In this document: positions 21,901-33,864 of the stretch, piece after piece
Position numbering within the stretch: the stretch's first letter is position 1
How the letters are laid out: each line of letters starts with the position of its first letter
Assembly: GCA_028641055.1 (NCBI GenBank)
Contig: CM054060.1
Location: 207,166,445 to 207,230,444 of the forward strand
Direction of reading: 5' to 3'
Source of the DNA: Alopecurus myosuroides
Taxonomy: Eukaryota > Streptophyta > Magnoliopsida > Poales > Poaceae
DNA length: 64,000 bases
Notes under the pieces: generated by a model
What the model saw: only the letters and a program-made list of their open reading frames with translations
Databases searched by the model: none
What the model was told of the DNA's origin: nothing
Program-made: the position numbers and the translations under genes

Positions 21901-24819
21901 ATGTGCACGACATCCAGAGCTTTTGCATAGTTGTACGCCTCTGGAGTACTCGAGACTCGGTTTACTGAATGATGAAGGAGGACAGCCTCGACTTACATGC
22001 TCACTCGAGTAAATTTCTGTTTCGTGAAAGGTTATTCATGCCTCGAGTACACTTTCTGGTTACTCGAGGGCTTTATTATTCGAGTACCAATCGTCAGCAG
22101 TGACGTGATACCCTGTTTTTTCTGTCAGGGGATGAGACATTTGATGTGACGTGGACTTTTCCTGGCAGACGGTGGCTTGCTCGAGTGGATATTGACCGTT
22201 TTTTGACCATTCGATGCACGGTAATCTAGGAGTTGCCAGTAAATGTCTAGATTACCATGCGTAGTGGGCCGCTTGGAGGCGGAGCGGTTGGCCTCCTCGT
22301 GCCACGTGTTGGGCTGATCTAATATGGAAAGGATCCAATGGTGCGGGGGAGTTTTACCTTTTAATAAACTAGCAAAGTGGCCCGCGCACATGCGTAGGCA
22401 ACTTCTTTTTTGTTTTGGGCATATTTATTCATATAATTATTTTCTCACATATATGTTTTGTCTTATTGTTAGCATATTATGAGCACACTAATCGATTCCA
22501 CTCTTTATTTACCAATCACTTATAATATTATATTGTCTATCAAAATTCATACAAAATACCAATTGTTCTCGTCTAGTTAGGTGATTCTTACTAAGGGGTA
22601 TCCCTACAACAGTAGCCCCTGAGTGTCTGATGGAGTTGAAGACTCGATCCAAGGATTCAACCTTCACTAGCAGTTTACTTTTAGGTACTCTTCCTCCAAA
22701 TAACCTTTCTGGCAGGAAAACGATTATACGGGTTTGAACTACTTGACGGATCAAGGTCAATTAATCTCACTCGGGAGAATACACCGAATAACCTACTCAT
22801 GGTTCGAGTCCTTTGGCTCGATCCTGGAAAATCATGTGGTAACTCGACTCGATCTGCTGAAGTCTTACCGAGTCGAATTCCAGTTATCAGCTAGTTTTAC
22901 CCGATGCGTCCATCAGGATTTTCATTATACCTACTGGTATGGGAAATACTAGATAGCGCAGCGATGGTGCAACTCTCAGGCCGTGGGAAATGTTCCGCGG
23001 GTCTTACCTTTATGCTTATGTGCACGACATCCAGAGATTTGGCGTAGTTGTACGCCCCTGGAGTACTCGAGACTCGGTTTACTGAATGATGAAGGAGGAC
23101 AACCTCGACTTACATGCTCACTCGGGTAAATTTCTCTTTCGTGAAAGGTTATTCATGCCTCGAGTACACTTTCTGGTTACTCGAGGGCTTTATTATTTGA
23201 GTAGCAATCGTCAGCAGTGACGTGATACCCTGTTTTCCTGTCAGGGGATGAGACATTTGATGTGACGTGGACTTATCCTGGCAGGCCGTGGCTTGCTCGA
23301 GTGGATATTGACCGTTTTTTTTTTGACCATTCGATGCACGGTAATCTAGGAGTTTCCAGTAAATGTCTAGATTACCATGCGTAGTGGGCCGCGTGGAGGC
23401 GGAGCGGTTGGCCTCCTCGTGCCACGTGTTGGGCTGATCTAATCTGGAAAGGATCCAACGGTGCAGGGGAGTTTTATAAACTAGCAAAGTGGCCCACGCA
23501 CATGCGCATGCAACATCTTTTGTGTTTTGGGCATATTTATTCATATAATTATTTTCTCACATATATGTTTTGTCTTATTGTTAGCATATTATGAGCGCAC
23601 TAATCGATTCCACACTTTATTTACCAATCACTTATAATATTATATTGTCTTTCAAAATTCATACAAAATACGAATTGTTGTCGTCTAGTTAGGTGATTCT
23701 TATTAAGGGGTACCCCTACAACAATAGCCCCTGAGTGCCTGATGGAGTTGAAGACTCGATCCAAGGACTCAACCTTCACGAGCAGTTTACTTTTAGGTAC
23801 TCTTCCTCCAAATAACCTTTCTGGCAGGAAAACGATTATACGGGTTTGAACTACTTGACGGATCAAGGTCAATTAATCTCACTCGGGAGAATACACCGAA
23901 TAATCTACTCAGGGTTCGAGTCCGTTGGCTCGATCCTGGAAAATCCTGTGGTAACTCGACTCGATCTGCTGAAGTCTTACCGGGTCGAATTCCAGTTATC
24001 AGCTAGTTCTACCCGATGTGTCCATCAGGATTTTCATTATACCTACTGGTATGGGAAATACTAGGTAGCGCATCGATGGTGCAACTCCCAGGCCATGGGA
24101 AATGTTCCGCGGGTCTTACCTTCATGCTTATGTGCACGACATCCAGAGCTTTGGCGTAGTTGTACGCCTCTGGAGTACTCGAGACTCAGTTTACTGAATG
24201 ATGAAGGAGGACAACCTCGACTTACATGCTCACTCGAGTAAATTTCTCTTTCGTAAAAGGTTATTCATGCCTCGAGTACACTTTCTGGATACTCGAGGGA
24301 TTTATTATTCAAGTAGCAATCACCAGCAGTGACGTGATACCCTGTTTTTCTGTCAGGGGATGAGACATTTGATGGGACTTGGATTTATCCTGGCAGGCGG
24401 TGGCTTGCTCGAGTGGATATTGACCGCTTTCTGACCATTCGGTGCACGGTAATCTAGGAGTTGCCAGTAAATATCTAGATTACCATGCGTAGTGGGCCGC
24501 GTGGAGGCGGAGCGGTTGGCCTCCTCGTGCCACGTGTTGGGCTGATCTAATCTGGAATGGATCCAACGGTGCGGGGCAGTTTTACCTTTTAATAAACTAG
24601 CAAAGTGGCCCGCGCACATGCGCAGGCAACTTTTTTTGTGTTTTGGGCATATTTATTCATATAATTATTTTCTCACCTTGTCTTATTCTTAGCATATTAT
24701 GAGCACACTAATCAATTCCACTCTTTATTTACCTATCACTTATATAATATTATATTGTCTTTCAAAATTCATACAAAATACCAATTGTTGTCGTCTAGTT
24801 AGGTGATTCTTACTAAGGG

Positions 24820-25559
24820 AAAATGAAGTGAAACCGTATGTACTTTTAGATTCCATAAACTCAAGTTAGTTTGAGCTATGCGAGCTTCACAATAGAAAAA
24901 ACTGAGGCATATATAGTCCTAATTGTAATTTACATAGAATAATAGTTAGCCTGTATAACCATCTAGGTAAAAAGAACACATATTGATAGAAGTTAGGGGA
25001 AAGAAAATGTATTACAAATAAATTGCACAATTGCTTTAACCTTGTGGTATTCCCTCTATGAAAAATTATCTACTTTTAGGATCACAGTTGCGAACATATG
25101 TTGGGATCAAGAGCAGTTCATTGGAAAATATCATGTGGGTCGGCAATAGTATATTTTTGTAACTCAATATTTTGTTGCAAAATGAAGCATTCAAACTAAG
25201 ATCTTCATATGGTCCCCTTCTAATTTTGTTGTGTTTCTTCCTTAGGTCATGACTTTGGTGTTACTCTGTGTACTTAAAGCCATTTCTTTTCATTTATGTC
25301 CTTCCTTAGCTCTGCAGTTTTCATCCTTTCCTCATATATTTACTTATGGGTGGATTACACAACATTTCATAATGTGAATTTGTAGAGCCATGAAGCAAAA
25401 TAAGTATTAAACTAACCTGAATAGCTTCCAAGAAATACAATAGTTGCAAAATTTTATTTCATGATAGGGAAATGGTTGAATTACACAAAAAATTTCTTTC
25501 AAGAACATACATCCAATGATTGCATGTCACTATATTAAGATTAAGAATAGGGTTCTACA
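24820..25559. other. Unassigned AT-rich DNA
   Basis: About 740 bp right of the array with no ORF of note, no LTR ends and no recognisable terminal repeats. Confidence 0.5.
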
Positions 25560-26054
25560 GGTTTATGATTACATTTGGCCATGTCATCCACCCTATTGCA
25601 AGCCTACTCCTCGCTCCAACCTAAATGTAGCTTTGCCAATTCCATAATTGCCAGCTCTTCTATTACCTGATTGCACACTTGGGTTAGTGTGAAAATTTTG
25701 CCATCAAAATAATGTTCTAGCATTAAGAGATTCTAGGCAAACCTTCCTTTGTCGAAGATGGCCAACAGTGCGCTTTCCTTTCTTTTGGACCTAGGTGCTC
25801 TCGGCCCAAGTGAACACTACCATCAATGGACAGTCTCTTGGAGAACTTGCGTCATATCATTTGCTCCACGGTTGTGACATAAGCGCTTCCAGAACTCCCC
25901 TGAGAAATGACACTAAATAAGTAGATCATCAATATTCTCCAACACTTGATCAAAGAATGTGCATCTTGGCAGTTGATCAAGCCCTTTGTGTTGTAAGCTC
26001 TCAGCTGTGATTTCATAGCGCAAGCCAACAGATTTGAATCGAGCTACTCTTGAT
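25560..26054 (-). pseudogene. LINE ORF2 C-terminal remnant (zinc-finger RT tail)
   Basis: On the minus strand a decayed frame reads AESLQHKGLDQLPRC, then DQVLENIDDLLI, a stop, then CHFSGEFWKRL. This is the C-x-x-C-like, IDHLL and C-F-FW pattern of the zinc-binding region at the C-terminus of plant LINE reverse transcriptases. Further on, VGARSRLAIG resembles the extreme C-terminus of such proteins. There are several stops and at least one frame change. No LINE 5' part or poly(A) end was found nearby. The assignment rests on motif recognition only. Confidence 0.45.
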
Positions 26055-26998
26055 AAATGTGTTCTGATTTACTGCAATCAACTTCTCCATGTGAGGTTCA
26101 ACTCAATAGTCTGAAGCTTCAAAGAATATCTTTGCAATTTCTTAAATTAAGCTTATCGCCAATCTGTGGTATCAGGTGCGTAATCTTTCTTTGGCGTGTG
26201 ATATACATCGGATTCATCGGATGGAAGTAATCGATGTCTTTTAGTCAGCCGATCGATCACTCACACGAGGTTCCGCCTTGATTATTTCCCCGCATGATTG
26301 GAAGAAAAATGCGGAAAAATGTCCTGTCCGGACACTTTTGTGAATTTGGAGATTTATGAAGCAACATTAGTACAGGAATGTAAATAGTTCCCAGGCAACA
26401 ATATAATTATATGGATCTACTTATTATAGAAGGAAAAAACACTAATAAGCAATAATTGACGTTCTGATAAGCACAATAACATATAATTTGCTTTAAAAAT
26501 AAATAGTAGACTAAGAAATTACCTTTATTGACTGTTCATGCAAGAACCGGAACCTGAAACTTAAGATCATTTCGATGAACCGAAAAAACTGTTAAAACAC
26601 AAGTAAGGGCCCAGGCTGGAAAGTGTATATTGGTTTTTCAGCATTAAAGTGGTAGATAAGTTCATGTACTTGTGGCAATTGGCAAGCCTATTAGAGATGT
26701 CATGTGGGGTAAGCAGTACAGCCGTCGGCAACCCCACAAGTCAAGGACGTTGATAATCAATTCCCTGTGCAGGATCCGAATCAGGCATAGATAAGCCTTC
26801 CTATCTTAGGATTTGTTATTTTCCTTTATTTGCAAGTATTGGTCTCCCTTTGTTTAAGGAGTCCAAGTTGGTTCCGTTCTATCTCTATAGTTGGCTGGCA
26901 GCTATATAGCCAGGTAGTACTCGTGTAGTTCTCATCAAAGAAATAAAATAGAGAAAAGGGGATGTTTTCCTCCAAATCCGATCTATTCCCAGGGCACC
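26055..26998. other. Unassigned DNA, last part LTR-like
   Basis: 26055-26690 shows nothing recognisable. 26700-26998 looks like the end of a small LTR: a TATA-like GCTATATAGCC near 26905, an AATAAAATAG poly(A)-type signal near 26940, then a short leader to the gag ATG. No TGGTATCAGAGC primer site lies between it and the gag start, and no partner LTR follows the pol remnant. Confidence 0.35.
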
Positions 26999-29900
26999 AT
27001 GGCTCCCAAAGCTAAACCACCACGTCCCAGACCTCCCACCTCTCACGATTATCCCCTACGCAATCTAGCTCGTGACAACTTGGTATTAGATTCATCGATC
27101 CTCGGATCATCCCCACCATCAACAACCATGGCTTCCCTCGCTGACATCTCCAAGCTTCTGGACGAGGAGATCGTGGATGAACTACAGAGTACCTTCCTCC
27201 ACAAGATGGAGACAGGCAATGCAGACCTCAAGGAGCAGGCAGCAGCCAACTAGACTGCCATTGCAGATCTCAAGCATCAGGCCACAACCAACCAGGTTGC
27301 CATCGCACACCTGGAGAAGGGCAGCTCCAGTCTCAGCAAGGAGGATCCCTCCTCGTCAAAACAGAGCCCCCACCCCCACCGCAGTTCCCCCTCTGTTGTA
27401 GAGGGCACAGACGAGTGGAAACCCAAATTCCACAAGTTCGAATTCCCTATCTTTGATGGATCAGAAGATGCGCTGCCATGGCTCACTCGTGTTGAGCAAT
27501 TTTTCGATGGGCAGGGCACACCGGAAAGTGGCAAGGTGTGGCTCGCATCCTATCATCTGGCCGGGAGCTATGGTACCGGCGTCTCAAGCTTGCGCACGGC
27601 GCACCGCCCTAGGATGAGTTCAGTTCATTGTCGAACCGGCGTTTCGGGCCTAAAATCCGGAACACCAAACTGGCGGCGATCAAGAACCTGCGTCAAATCG
27701 GCTCTGTCGACGACTATGAGGAGAACTTCTTAACCCTCGTCTGCAGGTGCGAAGGACTGAGAGAGGCACACCAGGTGGAGTTGTTTGTGGTAGGTCTCCA
27801 CAAATCTATCTGGGCCGACATGAAGCTCCAATACTCGACGACACTGGAGGACGCCATGGATCATGCATGTGCCTATGAAGAGCGTGGTACCCAGATGATA
27901 ATGTGCCAGCCATGCTCTCATCCTCCAAGGGCAACCAATGGGGTGCTGGCAGGTCCTCGACACCCACGCTCGCTGTGCAGCCTAAGACCAACCCTCCAGG
28001 GGGCATGGTGACAGTTCCACGAAAGCGGTTGTTCAAGCGTCTAACCCCCGCTGAGATGGATGATCGGCGCGCCAAGGGGTTTTGCTACAACTGCGACGAC
28101 AAGTTCGCCCATGGTCACCGTTGCAAGCGTTTGTTTGCTTGTTACGTCGCTGATGTTTCCGACGATGACGAGGACGAGACGCCAGTCGAGGTCTCCCTAA
28201 ACGCCCTCACTGGCATCCACGCTGATCATACTATGCAGCTCTCAGTGGTCGTGGCTGGTCAGCAACTCATTGCTCTCGTCGACTCTGGCTCTACCCACAA
28301 CTTCATCTCCGATGCAACAGCCACTCGAACCGGTATCTCAATCACCAAACGCCCCAGCATGCGTGTTACAGTAGCTAATGGTGATCATGTGTCCAGCAGG
28401 CGTTTGTCAGGACCTGGAATTCACTTGTGGTCAGGAGCGGTTCGTCCTTGCGTGCTACACGCTCACGCTTGACAAGTTTGACATCATCCTCGGCGTTCAA
28501 TGGTTGCGCACACTTGGACCAATTTACTGGGATTTTTCCAAACTCGCCATGTCTTTCTGGTGGCGTGATCACCAGGCTACACTCCACAGCGACACAACAT
28601 CGACTCTTCGTCCAAATCTGGTTGTTTGTAATGGCCAGGAACTCCTTCCATGCCTTCTTGGGGAATTTGACAGTCTATTCATGGAGCCTCGTGGGCTACC
28701 TCCTTCTCGATATTGTGATCATCGCATCCACTTATTACCTGGCTCAGGACCAGTTGTGGTGCGCCCCTACCGTTACCCAACCGTACAGAAGGATGAGATT
28801 GAGCGGCAGTCCGCCGATATGCTGAATCGGGGGCTGATTCGACGTAGTACCTCAGAGTTTTCTTCGCCGGTGCTGATGGTAAAGGAGCAAGACAAGTCAT
28901 TGCGTTTCTGCACCGACTTTCGGGCACTCAATGAGCGTACCGTGAAGGACAAGTTTCCTATTTCGGTCGTGGAAGAGCTTTTCGATGAACTCAACGGTGC
29001 ACGCTTCTTTACAAAATTGGACTTGCGTTCGGGTTATCATTAAGTCCGCATGCATGCTGATGACATCCACAAGACGGCCTAACGAATGCACGACAACAAC
29101 AAGAGGCAGGCGAGCTTGCTGCCCCATGGGGTTTCATTGACGGCCCCATGGGGTTTCATTGACGGCCTCCTCACGTATGATGGTCGCATATACATTCCAC
29201 CATCCTCACCTTCACTTACTGCCATCCTCAGCGCAGCACGTGATACAGGTCACGAGGGGATCCAAAAAAAATGCTGCACCGACTCCGCCGTGATTTCCAC
29301 GTGCCCAACGCACGCCGTGTGGTGGAAGATTTTGTCAGAACATATGCACCCAGTCTCTTCCGGTGCCTACGCAAATTTGGGCAGATATCTCTATGGATTT
29401 TGTGGAGGGACTACCTCGAGTGGGGGGCAAGTCAGTCATCCTTTCGGTGGTCGACCGTTTCTCTAAAGCAGCACATTTCATTCCATTGGGACATCCCTAC
29501 TCTGCAGCAATGGTGGCACATGCTTTTTTCACCAATATTGTGCGACTCCATGGCCTACCAGAGACGATAGTGTCGGATCGTGATCCTGTCTTTACTAGTC
29601 GCTTTTGGTCAGTTCTTTTCCGTCTTGCTGGCGATGAGTTCAGCTTTCCAGCTTTCTATCCTCAGTCTGATGGCCAGACCGAATCTGTCAACCGGCATGG
29701 TTGCTATGTACCTGCGATGTATGGCGGGCGACCGACCACGTTCTTGGCTTCAATGGTTGGCACGGGCTGAATTCTGCTACAGCACGTCATTCCACTCAGC
29801 ACTCAAGACAACTCCATTTAAGGTTGTCTATGGAAGTGGCCCTCCCTCTCTTCGAGCCTATGACATGGGTACTGCACGTGTACAGGCCGTTGATGCTCTG

Positions 29901-30215
29901 CTTCAGGACCGTGATGAGTTCCGTATGGATGTCCAAAATCGCTTTCTACAGGCTCAGCAACGTGATAAGAAATTTTATGATGCCAAAATCGTGAGGCCTC
30001 TTTTGACATCAACCAATGGGTATAGCACCGTCTTCATCACCGACCAGCAGCATCGCTGACAGGTTCTCACCGTGGAAAGTTGGCACCACGATACTATGGC
30101 CCATACAAGATCACAACCTGCATTGGCACAGTCGCATACAAGCTGCAGCTTCCGCCGCGCTCCCGACTCCATTATGTATTTCATGTCAGCCAGCTAAAGC
30201 CTTCCCGTGGTGAAC
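26999..30215 (+). pseudogene. Ty3/gypsy gag-pol remnant, Reina-like
   Basis: A broken polyprotein gene. In order: gag N-terminus from ATG 26999 with repeated ADLK-Q motifs and a TAG at 27251-27253; gag core (NLRQIGSVDDYEENFL) near 27690; zinc knuckle CYNCDDKFAHGHRC near 28084; protease LVDSGSTHNFIS near 28270; a frame change near 28380; RT start FCTDFRALNERTVKDKFP ending in a stop after LRSGYH at 29042. The rest of RT (including the YxDD box) and all of RNase H are missing. The frame resumes at the integrase zinc region near 29170, then the core (SMDFVEGLPR, VSDRDPVFTSRFW, YPQSDGQTESVNR) in shifting frames to about 30215 ([13 protein letters not shown]). No chromodomain follows. The CCHC spacing and motif style resemble the Reina clade; this is a moderate-confidence inference. 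Non-functional. Confidence 0.85.
29122..29165 (+). repeat. 22-bp tandem duplication in the gypsy remnant
   Basis: CCCCATGGGGTTTCATTGAC followed by GG occurs twice head to tail, just after the point where the RT/RNase H section has been deleted. The unit contains the palindrome CCCCATGGGG. Confidence 0.85.
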
Positions 30216-30487
30216 CACCAGCAACCGAGTGCTGGTTAGTCTGAACTGGCCCTCGCCTAAAATGGAAAGCCCCCGCATCAGCCCACCAACTAGTTCGGAC
30301 CAGATCGGCTCTTCGTGACCCCTTTTGCACCATACGTGAGCACAATTTGTTTCCCTCTTCTATATCACCACCGACCTGTCTTCACAGATTGCTTCCCACA
30401 CACAAAACTTTAAACGAAGTTGCTCCATCAAATAAGAAAGGTAAACGAAATCACACACACACCTCTTTTACTCCTCCCTAACCACCA
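30216..30487. other. Unassigned DNA after the gypsy remnant
   Basis: About 270 bp with no LTR end, ORF or inverted repeat that I could recognise. It ends at the 15-bp target site of the LINE tail. Confidence 0.4.
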
Positions 30488-30502
30488 AAAATAGGTTTGC
30501 TC

Positions 30503-30680
30503 CCCTCCTCGCCCGCCTTCTTGTTTGAGTGTGTGTGTGTGCGTGTGTGTTCGTGTTTTTTCTTTCGTTGGGCTGTATTGTGTTGTGGCCCCAGCTTTGT
30601 GCTTGCCGTGTTCGGCGACTTTGTTTGACTCTGTGGGACGGTTGCTTTATTTATAAAGCGGGGCGAAAGCCTATTTTGAG
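30503..30680 (+). mobile_element. 5'-truncated LINE 3' tail with 15-bp TSD
   Basis: 178 bp with a GT-rich tract and the phrase TTTATAAAGCGGGGCGAAAG, which I recognise as typical of grass LINE 3' ends. It is bounded by identical 15-base copies AAAATAGGTTTGCTC at 30488-30502 and 30681-30695. The long perfect flanking duplication and missing 5' part are the hallmarks of target-primed reverse transcription. Confidence 0.75.
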
Positions 30681-31329
30681 AAAATAGGTTTGCTCGATTT
30701 AGATCCTTCAGGATCTGGGTAGTAACATAGCAGATCCCATAGAAAAAAAAACACAACCCGATTACACCGCCTGGATGCTTTAGAACCCCTTACCTAGAAA
30801 AGACAACATAACCCAAACCGAAAAGGCAACATAACCCAAATCTGCAGCAACTTAGTAGACCCCAGAAACTAACAAAGCACAACCTTGTTGCACCATGGAT
30901 GCATTTAGACCACAGGCCTAGGAATACAACATAAACCAAATCTGAGACATCCTGTATGTAGAAAGCAACTTGGTTGTATCACAATTCACATATACAACAA
31001 ATAGAACAAATCTGGGGCTCCTAATTAGATACATAGGGGATTCCAGGACCTTTACATGAAAAACAACTTGAGAGGGACGGTAAGCAACTTAATGAAATGG
31101 GACAAACAACTAATCAATGTGGATGATAGCCTAGTGAAGCCACTGGTCCATGGAATAGGCATGAAAGACAACTTAAGATGGAACAGTAAGCAATTTAATA
31201 AAATGGAATAAATAACAATATTATCAGATGATTTCTTGGTGATGCAAAACAAAATACCATGTTCAGTGAAAAATGCAAAAACAAACTTATAGGAATGGGA
31301 TAAACAACTTATTTCAAGTAAAGGAAAAC

Positions 31330-31880
31330 GTGTATATTGCAGCAAGACGAAACTTGATAAGAATGAGCGGTGAGAACATTAATTAAGCGTATGAGCAACT
31401 TAATTTCCAGGAATAATCAACTTAACTAAATTGACTACCAACTCTACTAATGTGAAATTTAACTGGATACTGCAGCAAGATAAAACTTGATAAGAATGAG
31501 CGATAACAACTTAATTAAAGTGTACCAGCAACTTAGTTGCGGATAATAATCAACTTAGCTAAATTGACTAGCAACTCTACTAATTTGAAATCTTAACTAA
31601 ACATGGATATTGCAGAAAAACAAAACTTGATAAGGATGGGCCGTAAACAGCTTAATTAAAGGGTATCAACAAATTATTTTCCGGAGATAACCAATTTAAC
31701 TACATTGAATAGCAACTCTAGTATTTTGAAACTTAACTAGATATTATAGCAAGACAAATATTGATAAGAATGAGCGGTAAACAACTTAACTAAAAAAGAT
31801 CAGCAACTTAATTGCCAAGATAATCAACATAACAAAATTGACTAGCAAATCTACTAATTTGGAACCTAATAGAATGGTAC
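31330..31880 (+). repeat. Four degenerate ~136-bp tandem units
   Basis: The phrase ACTTGATAAGAATGAGCG (or near variants) recurs at about 31352, 31486, 31625 and 31760. Each is followed by CAACTTAATTAA-like text, a TAATCAACTTAACTA-like phrase and GACTAGCAACTCTACTA. Units have drifted strongly. Confidence 0.75.
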
Positions 31881-32339
31881 AAGTAACTTAATTATGTTGG
31901 TGAGGCAACTTGAGTAGCAAACCCATGTCCATCAATAAAAAAGCTCAGGCGTAAAACTTTAAGATGTGATCAATATTAATTCAGTGTTAGAAATAACTTA
32001 ATCCCTAAGTTGCATTTGTGTGTGCAATTAGTTGCTTACTAGCTATCACTAAGTTCAATGTGTGTGTGTAATTAGTTTCTGAGACAGTTTAGAAAGAAAC
32101 CGACTCTCAGTTAATCCCTAAGTTGCATGTGCATTTTTTTGCTACCATCGATCCACCATCTCCCCGTAGACAGCAAGGGTGCGGTGCTGGCACATGCTGC
32201 AACTCCATAGGGATGACGCTGAGTCTGGAGCTCGGCAGTAGCCGCATCGGTACCTGGACATGATAGAGGTCAATCTACTTAGAAAAATCTCTCAATCAGA
32301 TGTGATAATGCAATTAAGAGTATGTTGTGAAGCAATAAT

Positions 32340-32757
32340 GTAATGTATGCGTCAACTTAGAAAACAAAAAACACTCTGATGAATCGACATTATGTCTAGA
32401 CGCCTAGCGCATATGTGAAGCAACAAAAGTAGACAACTTAACGACAATCAGTAGGCAACTTAAAATTAATTGATATGCAACAACAACCAGTAGACAACTT
32501 GACACTAAAAAATTGGATAAAATTACAAGGGAAAATACTAGCATGTATGCGGCGACTTGGAAAAAAGATAACACTATGATGAATCAAACATTATGTCTAA
32601 ACGCCTAGCGAATATGTGAAGCAACAAAAGTAGACAACTTAACGGCAATCAGTAGGTAACTTAAAATTAATCGATATGCAACTACAACCAGTAGACAACT
32701 TGGCATTAAAAAATTGGACAAAATTTGAAGGGAACATACTCTCATGTTTCGATGCAC
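32340..32757 (+). repeat. ~200-bp tandem duplication
   Basis: Two adjacent copies beginning ATGTATGCG at 32343 and 32543. Both contain CATTATGTCTA, ACGCCTAGCG, ATATGTGAAGCAACAAAAG and CAATCAGTAGG, and end in an AACATACT-like phrase. The copia element lies 28 bases further right. Confidence 0.8.
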
Positions 32758-32785
32758 AAAATACACCTTTGCATGTTCCATCTAC

Positions 32786-33813
32786 TGTTGGAATTTTGGC
32801 CCAAATGGACCAGCCCATTTAATATTCCAGAAATTCCTAATAAATCCTAGAGGCCCACTTGGCTCATTCGTGTATGGCAAGAGGTGGGACAAATGTTTAG
32901 TCCCACATTACTAGTTGAGTGGAAGTTTTACTTGTTTATAAGGGAGGCTTTTCCACTTGTTGTATGAGCATGAGAAAGAGATGACTACACGCGCGCTCCT
33001 CCTCCGCCGTCCGCCTCGTCACGACGCGCGCGCGCCGCGGGTTGCGGGAATGCCTCGAGCCGAGAGCCTCTCTCTCTTTATTTTGCCACACGCACGAATT
33101 AGAATATGAAGAGGCGCAAGAATCTGAAACGCTTTGCTAAGTGGGTTTTGATTACGCAGCCTGCTCAGCTTCGGCTGCTGCCTGTTTGCCTTCCCGACTC
33201 TTCGTTTCATCTTCTCCCGTGGCCTGTTCGGCTCCTGCTCTGTGCCTATAAAACCAGAGGTCGCTCCTCTCCAGAGATACGCACAACAGATACACTGCCT
33301 TCTCGTTTCCAGAGCCTTGCGCCGCCGCTCAACTCTTCCCCATCCTGGCCTGCGGCGTGCACCGCCGGTCGGGACAGTAGGCCTCCGAAACTGCGCTACT
33401 TCGAGTCCTGTACGGGAGAAGGGCGATAAGGTTTTTGGGGAGCGCTCTGCGCGACTACTGCCATCTTCATCACGGACGACAACGACATCTTCCGGAACGA
33501 CGACTTCTTCCCGAAAGTCGACGATCTCTTCGACGATATGGCCGACAACATCAACAATGGTCCCGCTGCTGCACCAGCTCCTGTCCAGTATGTGCTCATG
33601 CCTTCTCTGTTCATTCTCATGTTTCAGATCCTACTAGAATTCCTACTTCTAGCATTTGGAGTAGAATTATTTTCCTCAGATTCTAGACTATACATGTCTT
33701 TTGCCTACTCTTTAGAAATTCAAATGACTAGTTTGACTATTGCAATTATAGTTTTGCTTTACCTACTATTTCTATTAATTAAATTAAGTGGTAAATTGCT
33801 CATATTTCCAACA
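32786..33813 (+). repeat. 5' LTR of the copia element (1028 bp)
   Basis: Contains a 246-bp stretch (33067-33312) absent from the 3' LTR, which includes the TATA box CTATAAAA. Near its 3' end is an ATG (33538) opening a frame (MADNINNGPAAAPAP) that runs across the LTR end into gag. Confidence 0.93.
33246..33253 (+). promoter_or_regulatory. TATA box in the copia 5' LTR
   Basis: CTATAAAA, followed by leader-like sequence. It lies in the segment missing from the 3' LTR. A weaker TTTATAAGG (near 32936) is present in both LTRs. Confidence 0.5.
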
Positions 33814-33864
33814 TTCCAAAAACCTCATTATAGGCAATTTACCCCAACTGGCTTTGCTGCGTCT

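Larger units (their letters stand above)
13535..24819 (+). repeat. Tandem array, six ~1.11-kb units, retrotransposon-derived
   Basis: The phrase GATGGAGTTGAAGACT recurs at 13568, 19281, 20396, 21512, 22629 and 23741. Spacings of the uninterrupted units are 1115, 1116, 1117 and 1112 bp; the first is 1108 bp once the solo LTR and its target copy are removed. Each unit starts GGTACCCCTACAACAGTAGCC and ends GATTCTTACTAAGGG. It holds a part with many CTCGAG-type motifs, an AT-rich stretch (ATATTTATTCATATAATT) and a hairpin. Units differ by scattered substitutions and small indels. Short ORFs repeated in every unit carry no recognisable domain. The sequence style suggests non-coding DNA of a gypsy element amplified by unequal exchange. 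Confidence 0.85.
30696..32780. other. Low-complexity DNA rich in CAACTTA words
   Basis: No ORF of substance. The word CAACTTA or AACTTAA appears dozens of times, and two local tandem repeats are embedded. It forms the left flank of the copia insertion and resumes at 39206. It may be the inside of a decayed DNA transposon, but I see no terminal repeats. Confidence 0.5.

Noticed and set aside
20276..23872. Repeated minus-strand ORFs (about 70-83 codons, starting MTLIRQVVQTRI) in each array unit
   Set aside because: They recur only because the unit is duplicated. They lack a domain, vary at the C-terminus with indels, and overlap ORFs on the other strand.
13535..24819. CRISPR-like or rDNA array
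   Set aside because: Units are 1.1 kb without short repeats and spacers, and no rRNA-like sequence is present.
26157..26175. TGGTATCAGGTGCG as a primer binding site for the Reina-like remnant
   Set aside because: It matches the iMet site for only nine bases, lies more than 800 bp before gag and has no LTR end in front of it.
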